Below the pieces are notes generated by a model. The model was given only the letters and a program-made list of their open reading frames with translations, was not told where the DNA came from and made no database searches. Both the position numbers and the translations under genes were made by a program. Below, in pieces: positions 19,328-29,938 of a stretch of DNA of 64,000 nt; the first letter of the stretch is position 1; each line of letters starts with the position of its first letter. Origin of the DNA: DASRAA01 sp963814165 (lineage in GTDB: Bacteria > Acidobacteriota > Terriglobia > Terriglobales > Acidobacteriaceae); contig CAWFBW010000014.1 of assembly GCA_963814165.1 (NCBI GenBank), forward strand, positions 90,726-154,725. The letters run 5' to 3'.

Positions 19328-20329
19328 ATGTCTACTGCGGCTGATGTTTCGCGAGCACTTGATACCGCACCTCCCCGCATGGGGCGTTGGAAGAGATTCG
19401 GACTCATTGTTCTCTTGCTGGTGATTGCATTTGTCGTGTACGCGTCGTCGCGTCCGTTGTCGGTGCTGCGCACCGTGGGTAAGCTCACGCTGTTGAGCGG
19501 AGGCATTCACAGCCACTTCGCGCAAGTTGGTCGGTATCGCGTGCACTACTACGAGGGAGGCGAAGGCCCGCCGCTGGTGTTCGTTCACGGATTGGGCGCG
19601 GAGTCGCTCAACTGGGTTCCGGCGATGCTGAGCTTTCGCCACAAATTCCATGTGTACGCCATTGACCTGCTCGGACATGGCCAATCCGAACGCCCCGACA
19701 TCGCGTATTCCATTACGCAGCAGTCAGAGATGCTGCATCAGTTTCTTGCGGACCGGAACGCCTTGCCCGCCGACGTCGTTGGCGTGTCGATGGGTGGGTG
19801 GGTCACGCTCAAACTTGCGATCGATCATCCCGACGCCGTCAACCGCCTGGTCGTTGCCGATGCTGCCGGACTGAAGTTCCAGACCGACATCACGGTAAAG
19901 AGTTTTCTTCCCGCAACGCACGACGAGTTCGTGCAATTCATGGCGATGCTGACACCGCGCGTGCACGACGCGCCCTATCCGCTGCGCCGCGATTTTCTGA
20001 ATCAGGTTGCCGAGCGCGCCTGGATCACTCACCGCATCTTCGACTCGTTCCTCACTTACCAGGACGTACTCGATGGCAAGCTGCAAAGCATCAACGCGCC
20101 AGTGCTGGTGGTCTGGGGGAGGGAAGAGAATCTCATCCCAATGTCGGTGGGTGAGGAGATGAAGCAGCAAATCCCGAACGCATCGCTGCTGGTCTGCGAC
20201 GACTCAGGGCACCTCGCCATCTACGAGTGCTGGAACAAGTTGAAGCCGAGCATCGCTGAGTTTCTAACGACGCCCCAGCCCCTCGCTCCGTATGTGCGCG
20301 AAGTGGCGATCGACGGGACCCCCAGATAG
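19328..20329 (+). CDS. Alpha/beta hydrolase with N-terminal membrane anchor
   Basis: Intact 333-residue protein. Residues about 23-41 (RFGLIVLLLVIAFVVYAS) form one membrane anchor, so the hydrolase domain probably lies in the periplasm. Oxyanion region PLVFVHGLGAESLNW, nucleophile elbow DVVGVSMGGW (Ser), and catalytic His in DDSGHLAIYECW are clear. At the usual acid position the sequence is WGREENLIP, with Glu where WGxxDxxxP enzymes have Asp. The family includes esterases, lipases and C-C hydrolases; substrate unknown. One of the few long genes here without a frameshift. Confidence 0.85.
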   Translation: MSTAADVSRALDTAPPRMGRWKRFGLIVLLLVIAFVVYASSRPLSVLRTVGKLTLLSGGIHSHFAQVGRYRVHYYEGGEGPPLVFVHGLGAESLNWVPAMLSFRHKFHVYAIDLLGHGQSERPDIAYSITQQSEMLHQFLADRNALPADVVGVSMGGWVTLKLAIDHPDAVNRLVVADAAGLKFQTDITVKSFLPATHDEFVQFMAMLTPRVHDAPYPLRRDFLNQVAERAWITHRIFDSFLTYQDVLDGKLQSINAPVLVVWGREENLIPMSVGEEMKQQIPNASLLVCDDSGHLAIYECWNKLKPSIAEFLTTPQPLAPYVREVAIDGTPR

Positions 20330-20396
20330 CTGAGACTAAGTGCGGCCCAGGTTTGCCGGTGAGGTCAAACGGCACGCTCGAGTTGATCAGTCCGGC

Positions 20397-20749
20397 TTAC
20401 GGCACGGCCAACACTGTCAGGATTGCGGAATTGCTGGTCACGCTGCCGGAGTTGTTGCTGACCACGACCGCGAACGAAGAGTGGTCGTCGGTGAGCGCGC
20501 GTCGGAGGTGTGGTATAGCTGGCCGAGGTTGCGCCGGGGATGGACATACCGTTCTTCATCCACTGATAGTTGAGGGGATTGCTGCCGGTGGCCGTCACGG
20601 AAGAAAGTCGCCGAGATTCCTGCGCCCACGCTCTGATCTTGCGGTTGAACGGTAATGGCTGGAGGCATGCCCGACATTCCTCCGCACCCGCACAGCGTAA
20701 GAGTGAGTAGAAAGGCAATGAAAATCACCGAGAGTCTTTGTTGGGACAT
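20397..20749 (-). CDS. Small Ig-like domain lipoprotein
   Basis: About 117 residues after correction. MSQQRLSVIFIAFLLTLTLC with a following GCGG gives a lipoprotein signal peptide. Then a single immunoglobulin-like domain of the type seen in many acidobacterial surface proteins: AITVQPQDQSVGAGISATF, ATGSNPLNYQWMKNG, IPGATSASYTTPP, DDHSSFAVVVSNNSGSVTSN and final strand SAILTVLAVP, TAA at 20397-20399. Frameshifts near 20600 and 20505. Such domains normally occur as repeats in long proteins; a lone copy is unusual and may be a truncated gene. Confidence 0.65.
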
Positions 20750-20951
20750 TGCGTCACCTCGATCGAAAGTTTTCGGTGGCGCAGGAAGAAGCGGCGTAAC
20801 CTACTACGGCTCAGCTGGACGTGCTGCTCGCGCCCAGCTTTTGGAGTTTTGATTTGCGGAACTGGCGAGAAGCTTCACAATCTGTAGCGACGGGGCGGCT
20901 GCCTCTCTCACAGTGTCAGAGCACTTCCGTAGCACACACCGGCCTGGCGAG

Positions 20952-21929
20952 TTACTGGGTCGGCGCGGGTGACTGCGCCACACGATGGGCGACGCCCTTG
21001 GCGAAGCCATTGTCGTCTTGCATCACGATCTCGATGTCGTCCCCTGAAATGCGCCCGTCAATCGTGATGGTGGCTTCGCGGTCTGCAAACTGCGGCGTGT
21101 GGCGGGTGATGAACGATAACTGGCCGTTCTTGATCGTGCCGTTTTGGATTCCCGCCTCTCCGGTGGGATAAACGACGCGACCGAATAGCTTTTCGCCCGA
21201 AACTTCGAACGTGAATAGAACGTTGAATGTACTTCCGTTCTTGTTGAGCACGGCCTTCCAGGTTCCGCTGATGTCTGCAAGGGCGGATGCCTGGGACGAA
21301 CTCGCGGACGGCGCAGACCCACCTGTCGACGCGGGGACCGTCGCCGACTGCGAGGCCGAGCCGTCACGTCCGATTTCGCATTCTGCCACTTCCAAACTCC
21401 CAGGGCGATAACGACGAGAAGCAACGCTCTGCGATCAATGCAGACTTGAGCGTTCGTCGCGGGAGCGCGGTGTGCCCGTTCTCTCCAGCGCTGCGATCAA
21501 ATCCTGTACATCCCTGGCGAAGTTGGTATCGCTGAGGGAGAGTGCCTGCCGCCGGGCCAACGGTTGCAGTGATTCGGGCAGTTCGCGTTGCAGCGGCATC
21601 TTCGCGCCGCCCACAAGCACGGGAATTACCTCGACGTTTCGCTTCAAAGCAGCAAGGATTTCAATGCTAACGAAGTCATCTGAATTGCCAATGCGAGGAC
21701 GGCTCTGATCGTCCTTAACGGTGAGCCAGTTCTTGCCGATGAGCGCGATCAAGGCATCGCAGGTGCCGACTTGCTTCTCGATCACTTCGACGAAGTCGCT
21801 GCCCGGCCCGATGTCGGCCACGTCCATGAAGACGTGGTCCGCGCCGATGTGCGCGCTGATCTGGTCGTAGAGCCGGCCAGCGTAGCCGCTGGTGTCGTCG
21901 CGCCGATAACTGATGAAGATGTCAGGCAT
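20952..21929 (-). CDS. TIR-domain protein with transmembrane helix and C-terminal beta domain
   Basis: Reconstructed 325-residue protein. The N-terminal TIR domain (about 1-145) begins MPDIFISYRRDDTSGYAGRL, continues FMDVADIGPGSDFVEVIE, ALIALIGKNWL, and has the conserved Glu in DDFVSIEILAALKRNVEVIP, the position of the NADase catalytic Glu in enzymatic TIRs. A frameshift near 21437 links it to RRALLLVVIALGVWKW, a membrane helix, then a Ser/Ala-rich linker and a beta-rich domain (ADISGTWKAVLNKNGSTFNV, TITIDGRISGDDIEIVMQDD). Without the shift these would be two genes 10 nt apart. It starts 31 nt after methylmalonyl-CoA mutase in the same direction. TIR proteins can be NAD+-consuming defence effectors or scaffolds; which applies is unknown. 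Confidence 0.7.
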
Positions 21930-21960
21930 CGTGCGGCCATTCTATCTATTACCAGTCCGC

Positions 21961-23592
21961 TCAGATCACCACCGTCTCGTGATATTCCCCATACACCCGC
22001 CGCATGGCGTCGGAGATTTCGCCGACGGTCGCGTTGGCATCGACGGCTTCGACGATGGCGGGCATCAGGTTCGCGCCGCCGCGTGCGGTGTCTTCGACTT
22101 GCTGGATGCAGCCTGCCACTTCGCCTGGTCGCGTTTCACGCGCAGAGCTTTCAGTCGCTCCACCTGCTTGCGCTCCAGTGATTCGTCGATGCGCTGCAGC
22201 GGAATCTCTTTCTCCTCGTCGATCTCGAACGCGTTCACGCCGACCACGACCGCTTCCAGTCGATCCACCGCCTTCTGATATTCATACGCGGCGTTCTGGA
22301 TCTCCTGCCTGCACGTAGCCGCGCTCGATGGCCTTGAGCGTGCCGCCCATGGCGTCGATCTTGTCGAGATAGGCGCGCGCGCCGGCTTCGATCTGGTCGG
22401 TGAGCGACTCGATGTAGTACGAGCCGGCCAGCGGATCGATGGTCTGCGGCGCTCCCGACTCGTACGCGATGATCTGCTGGGTGCGCAGCGCGATGCGCGC
22501 CGACTGCTCGGTGGGCAGCGCCAGCGCCTCGTCAAACGAGTTGGTGTGCAGCGACTGCGTTCCGCCCAGCACGGCCGCCAGCGCCTGCAGCGCGGTGCGC
22601 ACGATGTTGTTCTCCGGCTGCTGCGCCGTGAGCGTGGAGCCCGCGGTCTGGGTGTGGAAGCGCAGCATCTGCGACTTGGGGTTCTTCGCCTTGAAGTGAT
22701 CGCGCATGATGCGCGCCCACATGCGGCGGGCGGCGCGGAACTTCGCGACTTCTTCCAGAAAATTGCTGTGCGCGTTGAAGAAGAACGAGAGCCGCGGCGC
22801 GAACTTGTCCACGTCGAGCCCGGCGTCGATCGCCGCCTGCACGTAGGTCATGCCGTTGGCCAGGGTGAACGCGACTTCCTGCGTCGCGGTGCATCCCGCC
22901 TCGCGCATGTGATAGCCGGAGATGGAAATCGTGTTCCACTCGGGCACGTTCTGGTTGGCGTACGAGAAGATATCAGTGATGATGCGCATCGCCTGCGCCG
23001 GCGGATAGATATACGTTCCGCGCGCGATGTATTCCTTCAGCACGTCGTTCTGGATGGTGCCCGACAGCTTCCGTACGTCGCGCCCGGTGCGCCGCGCCAC
23101 GCCGATGTACAGCGCCAGCAGGATCGACGCGGTCGCGTTGATGGTCATCGAGGTGGAGATCTTCTCCAGGTTGATGCCGTCGAACAGCCGCATCATGTCT
23201 TCGATGGAGTCGATGGCCACGCCCACTTTGCCGACTTCGCCCATGGCCAGCGGATTGTCGGAGTCGAGCCCAATCTGCGTCGGCAAATCGAACGCGATGC
23301 TCAGCCCGGTGGTGCCCTGGCTCAGCAGATACTTGTAGCGCCGGTTCGACTCGTCGGCGTCGCCCATGCCGGCGTACTGGCGCATGGTCCACAGGCGGCC
23401 GCGATACATCGAGGCCTGCACGCCGCGCGTGTAGGGGAACTGTCCGGGAAAGCCGAGCTGCTCGTCGTAGTTCCAGCCCTCAAGGTCGGCGGGCGTGTAC
23501 AGCGGCTTAATTGCGACATGGGAGGAGGTTTCCTGATTCTCCGCGAGCTTGCCGGAGACGGTGGGCTTGGTCTTGGTTTCGGTTTCGGCCAT
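21961..23592 (-). CDS. Methylmalonyl-CoA mutase, large (substrate-binding) subunit
   Basis: About 543 residues. Adenosylcobalamin-dependent acyl-CoA mutase, probably (R)-methylmalonyl-CoA to succinyl-CoA. The TIM barrel is complete: FPYTRGVQASMYRGRLWTMR, GTTGLSIAFDLPTQIG, ISISGYHMREAGCTATQEVA, FHTQTAGSTLTAQQPENNIV and SLHTNSFDEALALPTE. The B12-binding domain (DxHxxG) is absent, so a separate small subunit must exist elsewhere. Frameshifts near 22310 and 22105; the corrected C-terminus ends RRVYGEYHETVVI with TGA at 21961-21963. The Tyr/Arg positions of the active-site loop fit methylmalonyl-CoA better than isobutyryl-CoA, but related ethylmalonyl or other mutases cannot be ruled out. Confidence 0.87.
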
Positions 23593-23681
23593 GAGTATGA
23601 GGGCCTCGATGAAAGTTTGCCGCGCGATTTGCGGCCCCTTTGATTATTGGGTCACGGGTGAACCCAGCGCAGTGAGCCAAA

Positions 23682-23927
23682 TCACAGGTCTGACTGCGCG
23701 GTCGGCCGGCCGATGCGTCCGGAGATGAACGCGAAGACGATCGTGCAGATGATCACGACGATCCAGAATCGCGCGTGGTGCATGTAAGGAACCGGGTTCA
23801 GGCCAGTCGGCACCACCTGTCCTTCTTCCGCCACGAGTTCGGCCACGCGATGTTCGCCCAGAAAGATTCCGAGCACCAGTCCGACGACTCCTCCGAATAT
23901 CGCTTTGTTCCAATTGCTTCCAGTCAT
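23682..23927 (-). CDS. Small two-helix membrane protein, hypothetical
   Basis: Intact 81-residue protein from ATG 23927. Two hydrophobic helices (KAIFGGVVGLVLGIFLGEH and FWIVVIICTIVFAFISGRI) are separated by a short acidic loop that ends PVPYMHHARFW. No known domain; a role as a small membrane-associated factor is only a guess. It ends 90 nt before the methylmalonyl-CoA mutase start, and is divergent from the GntR regulator. Confidence 0.6.
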   Translation of the reverse strand: MTGSNWNKAIFGGVVGLVLGIFLGEHRVAELVAEEGQVVPTGLNPVPYMHHARFWIVVIICTIVFAFISGRIGRPTAQSDL

Positions 23928-24042
23928 AGCGCTGCCCTCACAAGGACTCGCCCAAATCCTAGTCGAGTTCGGTCGCGAAGGAAAGCGCTTTGGCAGGTTG
24001 TGCTGTGCGCACTCTGGTCGTGCGGCTTTATCACTCCGGTCA

Positions 24043-24067
24043 AGTGTACTGTGTGATATAGTACACA
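24043..24067. promoter_or_regulatory. YtrA-type operator
   Basis: AGTGTA-N13-TACACA immediately in front of the regulator start at 24069. The YtrA-subfamily operator known from Bacillus is, as I recall, AGTGTA-N13-TACACT, so both arms and the spacing agree except for the last base. Extended symmetry is GTGTACT...AGTACAC. Binding here would block its own operon. Confidence 0.65.
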
Positions 24068-24068
24068 C

Positions 24069-24495
24069 ATGATCGCCTTCCGGTTGACCTTTCAGCCCGG
24101 AGTGCCTGTGTACCAGCAGGTCGTGTACGCGGCCAAGAAGGCGATCATTGCGGGCCAGATGCGGCCCGGCGACCGCTTTCCTTCCGTCCGCACCCTCAGC
24201 CAGGAATTAAAGATCAACCCCAACACCGCTCACAAAGTGGTGACGCAACTCATCGCCGACGGGTTGCTTGAGGTGCATCCGGGACGCGGCACGCTGGTTG
24301 TCGAACTGCCCGCATCCACCGCACGCGAGCGCGCCCAACTGCTGAAGGGTCAGATGGAAGCACTGGTAGTGGAAGCCAAGCGGTTGCAGATGGAACTCGG
24401 AGACGTGCAAGCCGCGCTCAGCGAGCACTGGGAGCGACTGGCGGTGCGACGCGCGGCCACCGGGTTCCGGCCAACGCAAGGGAGAAAAGTCATGA
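24069..24495 (+). CDS. GntR-family regulator, YtrA subfamily
   Basis: Winged-helix repressor of about 142 residues. The DNA-binding domain is complete: VYQQVVYAAKKAIIAGQMRP, then GDRFPSVRTLSQELKINPNT (recognition helix) and LIADGLLEVHPGRGTLV. The short helical C-terminal part (QMEALVVEAKRLQMELGDVQ) is typical of YtrA, which lacks a large effector domain. As sequenced, the frame runs straight into the ABC ATPase without a stop. A one-base slip between about 24440 and 24490 would give the expected end GEKS with TGA at 24493-24495, overlapping the ATPase ATG. Ligand unknown; YtrA relatives respond to cell-wall-active antibiotics. Confidence 0.82.
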
Positions 24496-25389
24496 GCGCT
24501 GTCATATCCGCAGTACATCTCAGCAAGACGTTTCCGTCTGCGGAAGCGCTCCTCGATCTCAATCTCGAAGTGCCTGCAGGCTCCATCTTCGGTTACATCG
24601 GGCCCAACGGTTCGGGCAAAACGACCACCATCAAGACTCTCATGAACATCTATGTGCCGTCGTCCGGTTCCGCCACCGTGTTGGGCCTCGACTCCCGCCG
24701 CCTCAGCCCTGAGCGCCTCCAGCACGTCGGCTATGTCTCCGAGAACCAGGAGCTGCCGGGATGGATGTCCGTTGACTATTTCCTCGAGTATTGCCGCGCC
24801 TTTTATCCCAACTGGGACTCCGTCGCTCTGCGACGCGCTGGTGAAGCAGTTCGACCTTCCCCGCAAACGACAGCTCAAGCAACTCTCGCGCGGCATGCGG
24901 ATGAAAGCGGCACTCGTATCCGCCATTGCCTACCGCCCGAAACTCCTCATACTCGACGAGCCTTTCAGCGGACTTGACCCGCTCGTCCGTGACGAACTGG
25001 TAGAGGGCATCCTGGCGATCTCTGCCGATCACAACTGGACGGTCTTCGTCAGTTCGCACGACCTCGCCGAGATCGAGAACCTGGTGACGCACGTCGCATA
25101 CCTCGACCGCGGCCACCTTCAGTTCAGCGAGGAACTGGCTTCGCTGCAAGACCGCTTCCGCGAGGTCGAAGTCACCTGTGAAGGTTCGCCACGCGTGCCC
25201 ACTTCCTGGCCTGAGGCATGGCTCAAGCCGGAAACCTCCAGCGCCGTGGTTCGTTTCGTCGTCACCGACTTCGCCGAAGACAAGACGCCGGAGCAAATCA
25301 AGACGATGTTCCCCGGCTGTCGCGATCTGTCGATACAGCCCATGTCCCTTCGTTCCATCTTTGTCAGCTTGGCGAAATCGCGTCGTTGA
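24492..25389 (+). CDS. ABC transporter ATP-binding protein (YtrB-like)
   Basis: About 299 residues, start ATG 24492 after GGGAGAAAAG. Walker A FGYIGPNGSGKTTTIKTLMN, Q-loop region YVSENQELPGWM, signature QLSRGMRMKAALVSAIAY, Walker B LLILDEPFSGLDPLV and switch His in VFVSSHDLAEIENL. After the ATPase domain comes a 90-residue C-terminal extension ending MSLRSIFVSLAKSRR. One frameshift near 24830. Directly downstream of the YtrA-type regulator and upstream of the permease, as in ytr operons. Confidence 0.87.
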
Positions 25390-25409
25390 ACGGAGTGCAC
25401 GGAGACCCC

Positions 25410-27016
25410 ATGAACCAGGTCGTTCACATCTTCCGCAAAGACTGCCGCCACCTGTGGCGCATCATCGCCGCGGTGCTGGTGCTCACCTGTCTGCACGGCT
25501 ACGGAGAAGTCATCAATCCTGGCACGGCAGCGGTGTTGCCATTGGCTTCTCTCCTGGTGCGCTGCTCTTCGTTTTGGCTGGCCTCAGCGGCAGTCTTCTG
25601 CCTATCGCACTGTTTCTGCTGGTCGTCTCCGTCATCCAGGAAGAGAGCCTGGTCGGAAGCGACAAGTTCTGGCTCACCCGTCCCTACAGCCGTCGCAGCC
25701 TCTTTCTCGAAAAACTATTGTTCGTCGCCGTATGGGCCGTGTTGCCCATGCTTCTGCACGATGTCATATTGATCCGACATTTCGGATTTCCGTTGTCCTC
25801 GGCCTTCGGCCTGCTGGTGTGGAAGAGCGCTCAGTTCTGCTTTTTCCTGATGTTTGCCGCCGCGCTTGCTGTTCTCAGTGCGAGCTTCGGCGGCGCCCTC
25901 TTAACGGCATTAGGCGCAATCGTGATTACCCTTTTCTTGCTTACGTGGTTTTGCAGGGCGCCGGAGGCGTGCCGAGCTCGGAAGGTCGCGACCTACGGAT
26001 TCTTGCGGTGCTCGCCGTAGCCGCCGTGGGAGCGTTCGCCGTCGTCGCGTTTCAATACCGTTATCGGATTACCCCTGTCGCCGCACTCCTCGGGGTGGCT
26101 GCCATACTGCGCCTGCGTCCTGCTCGCGCGGTTCTGGCCTGAATCGCTGACGCATTACTGGTCCAACGAGAAACACCTCATCGCTTCTACAGTCCGTTCA
26201 GATACGGCCCGACGCGAACCTGAAAGACCTGCCGCCCCCTCGCCCGGCTCAAGACGCTGCCGCCCAATCGCACACCGTTTACTATCCTTTTCAGGCTGAC
26301 GGGCTATCTGACAATGTAGGATTTGATCTTGGCCTGTCCGCCGAGTTTGACTCTCCCGGACAAAAACCGGCTCCGGTTATTGTGGTGGCGCAGGTTCGCT
26401 TTCAGCCGCAGTCCGCCGGTTCGCCGCGCTTTGCAGATCGCAGGCGGGCCTGACCAGTTGGTTCCTTTAGACCTGTATTTACGCCGGCGACTTCGAGCGC
26501 GTGAAGAACTCCGACGGCACCGTGTCGGGCACGTTGTTCCTGGAAGGATACCGAACGGCGGTAGCCAGGGTGCCCGTGCTTTCACCGGAGAGCGGCAGGA
26601 GTTTGCCATCGCCGGCCGAAAGTGCACGGTGATGTCGTTCACGCGCGAGCACAAGCTTACTTTCGTGTTTGACTGCGCAGAACTTGAGCCGGGGAATACC
26701 GCCCGGTTCCAGGTGCGCCTGCTGCAAGACAATCGAATGGTCATGCCGTCGCAGATCCAGGGCGATACTTCCAGCGCAGGAAGCTGGCCTGCATTTCTCA
26801 GCCCCATCGTGAGGACCAACCTTCAGGTCGAGTTCACGCTGCCGGAGGCCGCGGCAGACTCGGCTGCCGCATCAACCCAGGGCCGACGAGATACTTGTCT
26901 TCGCCGAGCGGAGTTTGGGAAGAGAGCAACGCGACTTTCGCATCGAGCACTTCCGCCCCGCCGACTTCAGCCTCCAGGCTTGGGAGCAGCGTGGAGCCGT
27001 GCGTACCGCGGAGTAG
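25410..27016 (+). CDS. ABC-type permease with extracytoplasmic domain
   Basis: Membrane partner of the preceding ATPase, about 535 residues. N-terminus MNQVVHIFRKDCRHLWRIIA is the usual ABC-2 amphipathic entry, then FVLAGLSGSLLPIALFLLVV, the conserved cytoplasmic segment LVGSDKFWLTRPYSRRSLFL, and several more helices up to about 26140. The remaining 290 residues are soluble and beta-rich (KPAPVIVVAQVRFQPQSAG, VSGTLFLEGYRTAVARVPVL, LTFVFDCAELEPGNTARFQV) and end LQAWEQRGAVRTAE with TAG at 27014-27016. Frameshifts near 25550, 25955, 26155, 26240, 26470, 26590 and 26880. I infer one gene from consistent frames and the absence of starts in between, but the soluble part could be separate. Confidence 0.7.
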
Positions 27017-27019
27017 CCT

Positions 27020-27389
27020 CTATTTTTTCTTGCTCGTCCGCCGCGAGCGCACGAACGACTCGATCCCGAAGTACAGGAACAGCACGGTGAACACCGCTGC
27101 GACCACGAGCTTTCCCGGACGAGGCCTTCCCCGCGGCGTAGTATTGATACTCCCGCACCGTAGCTCCGCCGCCGATCAGGGCCAGCACAACAAATAAAAA
27201 GCCGGTAACTTCCAGCCACAGCGAATGGGCGACGTGGCCGACCTCGTTCACCGTGGTGTTTCCCGCGCGATAAAACGCGCGCAGCCAGCGGTTCTCTCCG
27301 GCCTTCCGCCCGACGACGCGTAACGCCGCGCGGCCTTGCCGTTGGAAGTCTTGCGCGCTCGCGGATTTGTCTTCGCCGGGTGCAGACAT
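27020..27389 (-). CDS. Small membrane protein, hypothetical
   Basis: About 122 residues after one frameshift near 27120. ATG 27389 (MSAPGEDKSASAQDF). A basic soluble N-terminal half (GRAALRVVGRKAGENRWLRA) leads to helix SLWLEVTGFLFVVLALIGGG, a loop REYQYYAAG, and a second helix VVAAVFTVLFLYFGIESFV with a basic tail RSRRTSKKK. No recognised family. Convergent with the ABC permease gene, 3 nt away. Confidence 0.6.
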
Positions 27390-27477
27390 GAGTGTCAAAG
27401 GCGTATTCTAGCAGTCAGAACACCAGCGGTTGTCGTGTTCCGACGACACTGCTGAGGTCGATGCATTGGATGGCGTA

Positions 27478-27756
27478 GTGGACGAGAACCTGAAGAAGTT
27501 GGTGAAAGAACTGGGAGAAGCGATCAATCAGGCGGTGGCCGACTCCGACCGCATTTCAGAAGTGATGGACCGCATCAAGGCGAGCGGGAACGACGTGTTT
27601 CTGGTGCTGGAAGCGAACATCGGATTCAACCGGCGCGATGATTCCAGCGAGCTTCAGCCCGGCAAAGAGTTGAATTCATCCGGCGATCTGGAAATTACCT
27701 CGCAGGACGTTCAATTTCTGCGCTCGTTGCGCATTACCGTGAACGACGGCAAATAG
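27478..27756 (+). CDS. Hypothetical protein
   Basis: About 92 residues from GTG 27478 (VDENLKKLVKELGEAINQAV); an upstream GTG at 27430 is also possible, and the start is uncertain because no clear ribosome site is seen. The first half is an amphipathic helix, the second a short mixed segment (DVFLVLEANIGFNRRDDSSE, EITSQDVQFLRSLRITVND). It lies upstream of glgC in the same direction, 150 nt away. Family not recognised. Confidence 0.55.
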   Translation: MDENLKKLVKELGEAINQAVADSDRISEVMDRIKASGNDVFLVLEANIGFNRRDDSSELQPGKELNSSGDLEITSQDVQFLRSLRITVNDGK

Positions 27757-27906
27757 TTTCTGCGGGCAACCGACACTGCCGGCCGCCGAACCGTATGCTA
27801 AGATTCCGACGCTCAAATGCGGGTGGCCGCCGAATGACGCGGCAACCTATCTGATAGCGTAGTGACAACTCAAGTTGCGAACAGAACACTCGAGAACACG
27901 CCAGTC

Positions 27907-29161
<1,255 letters not shown>

Positions 29162-29264
29162 GTAGCGAGACGTTTCGGAGTTGGTGTGCGAAGGCCGGGA
29201 TGCTCCGCGCTATTTCCTTGGCGGACTTGAATCTCTCCGCGCCTCTGGGTGAAGACTCGATCTC

Positions 29265-29810
29265 TTAACTCGTCAGCAATTTGCTTTTCATCGTAACCGC
29301 GCCCACGCACCACAACAGTCCGTCTTCCACGTGCTGGCGCAGCGACTCGCTGGTGAAAATCTTCTTCAACGTCTGCCCCTCGGTCAGTCGTGCCGCCAAT
29401 TCCGTCAAAATTCCCTGGTAGCGCTCGGGCATGCTGATCTGTGTGGCGCGCACCAGGTCGTCAAAAATCAGCAGGCAGTCGAGCACCACGCCGTCAGGGT
29501 CAGCGTCTTGCGAGTTTACGAGGTAGAGAGTCTGGGCGAGATCGCACATCGTCTCCATGTCGCGCGGCGGATTGCCCAGCACCGCCATGGAGGCGTCCAT
29601 CGCCAGGGCCTTATGCACCAGCGTCGTACGCGCGAAAAAAATGATGCGGCCATTCGAGGTGAGCGGGCGCTCGTTGTCTCCGCCCACGGCGAGCAGCGTG
29701 TAAAACTGCGGGCCAACATGGCCGGGGTCGAGGCGAAATCCCGCCATCGCCAACTCTTCCTGGCGGCCGGAGCGGGGCGAATCGTCATTAAGGATGGGCA
29801 ACTCGGACAT
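29265..29810 (-). CDS. Hypothetical protein
   Basis: Intact 181-residue soluble protein from ATG 29810 (MSELPILNDDSPRSGRQEEL). Contains mixed segments FRLDPGHVGPQFYTLLAVGG, RIIFFARTTLVHKALAMDAS and LYLVNSQDADPDGVVLDCLL, and ends VEDGLLWCVGAVTMKSKLLTS. No membrane segment or known motif. I do not recognise the family. Convergent with glgC and divergent from the MFS gene at 29939. Confidence 0.65.
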   Translation of the reverse strand: MSELPILNDDSPRSGRQEELAMAGFRLDPGHVGPQFYTLLAVGGDNERPLTSNGRIIFFARTTLVHKALAMDASMAVLGNPPRDMETMCDLAQTLYLVNSQDADPDGVVLDCLLIFDDLVRATQISMPERYQGILTELAARLTEGQTLKKIFTSESLRQHVEDGLLWCVGAVTMKSKLLTS

Positions 29811-29938
29811 TCCGTTATGGTAGCGGATGTGACGGGGAATGGAAGCGAAAATCGAACCCTCCCCGGCGACATTCGCAACGATTCCTGTCGCATCCTCGCG
29901 TCTCGTGTGTGAAACTGTTTGCCACCACCGGAGGCCCG

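Noticed and set aside
20952..23592. A TIR-based anti-phage defence operon
   Set aside because: The neighbours are a metabolic mutase and a lone lipoprotein; no Thoeris, CBASS, argonaute or similar partner is present.
22546..23643. 365-codon plus-strand open frame
   Set aside because: Antisense shadow of the methylmalonyl-CoA mutase, with Arg/Gly/His-rich low-complexity sequence and no ribosome site.
24069..24977. A natural GntR-ABC ATPase fusion protein
   Set aside because: A one-base slip restores separate genes with the usual ATGA overlap, and a ribosome site precedes the ATPase ATG.
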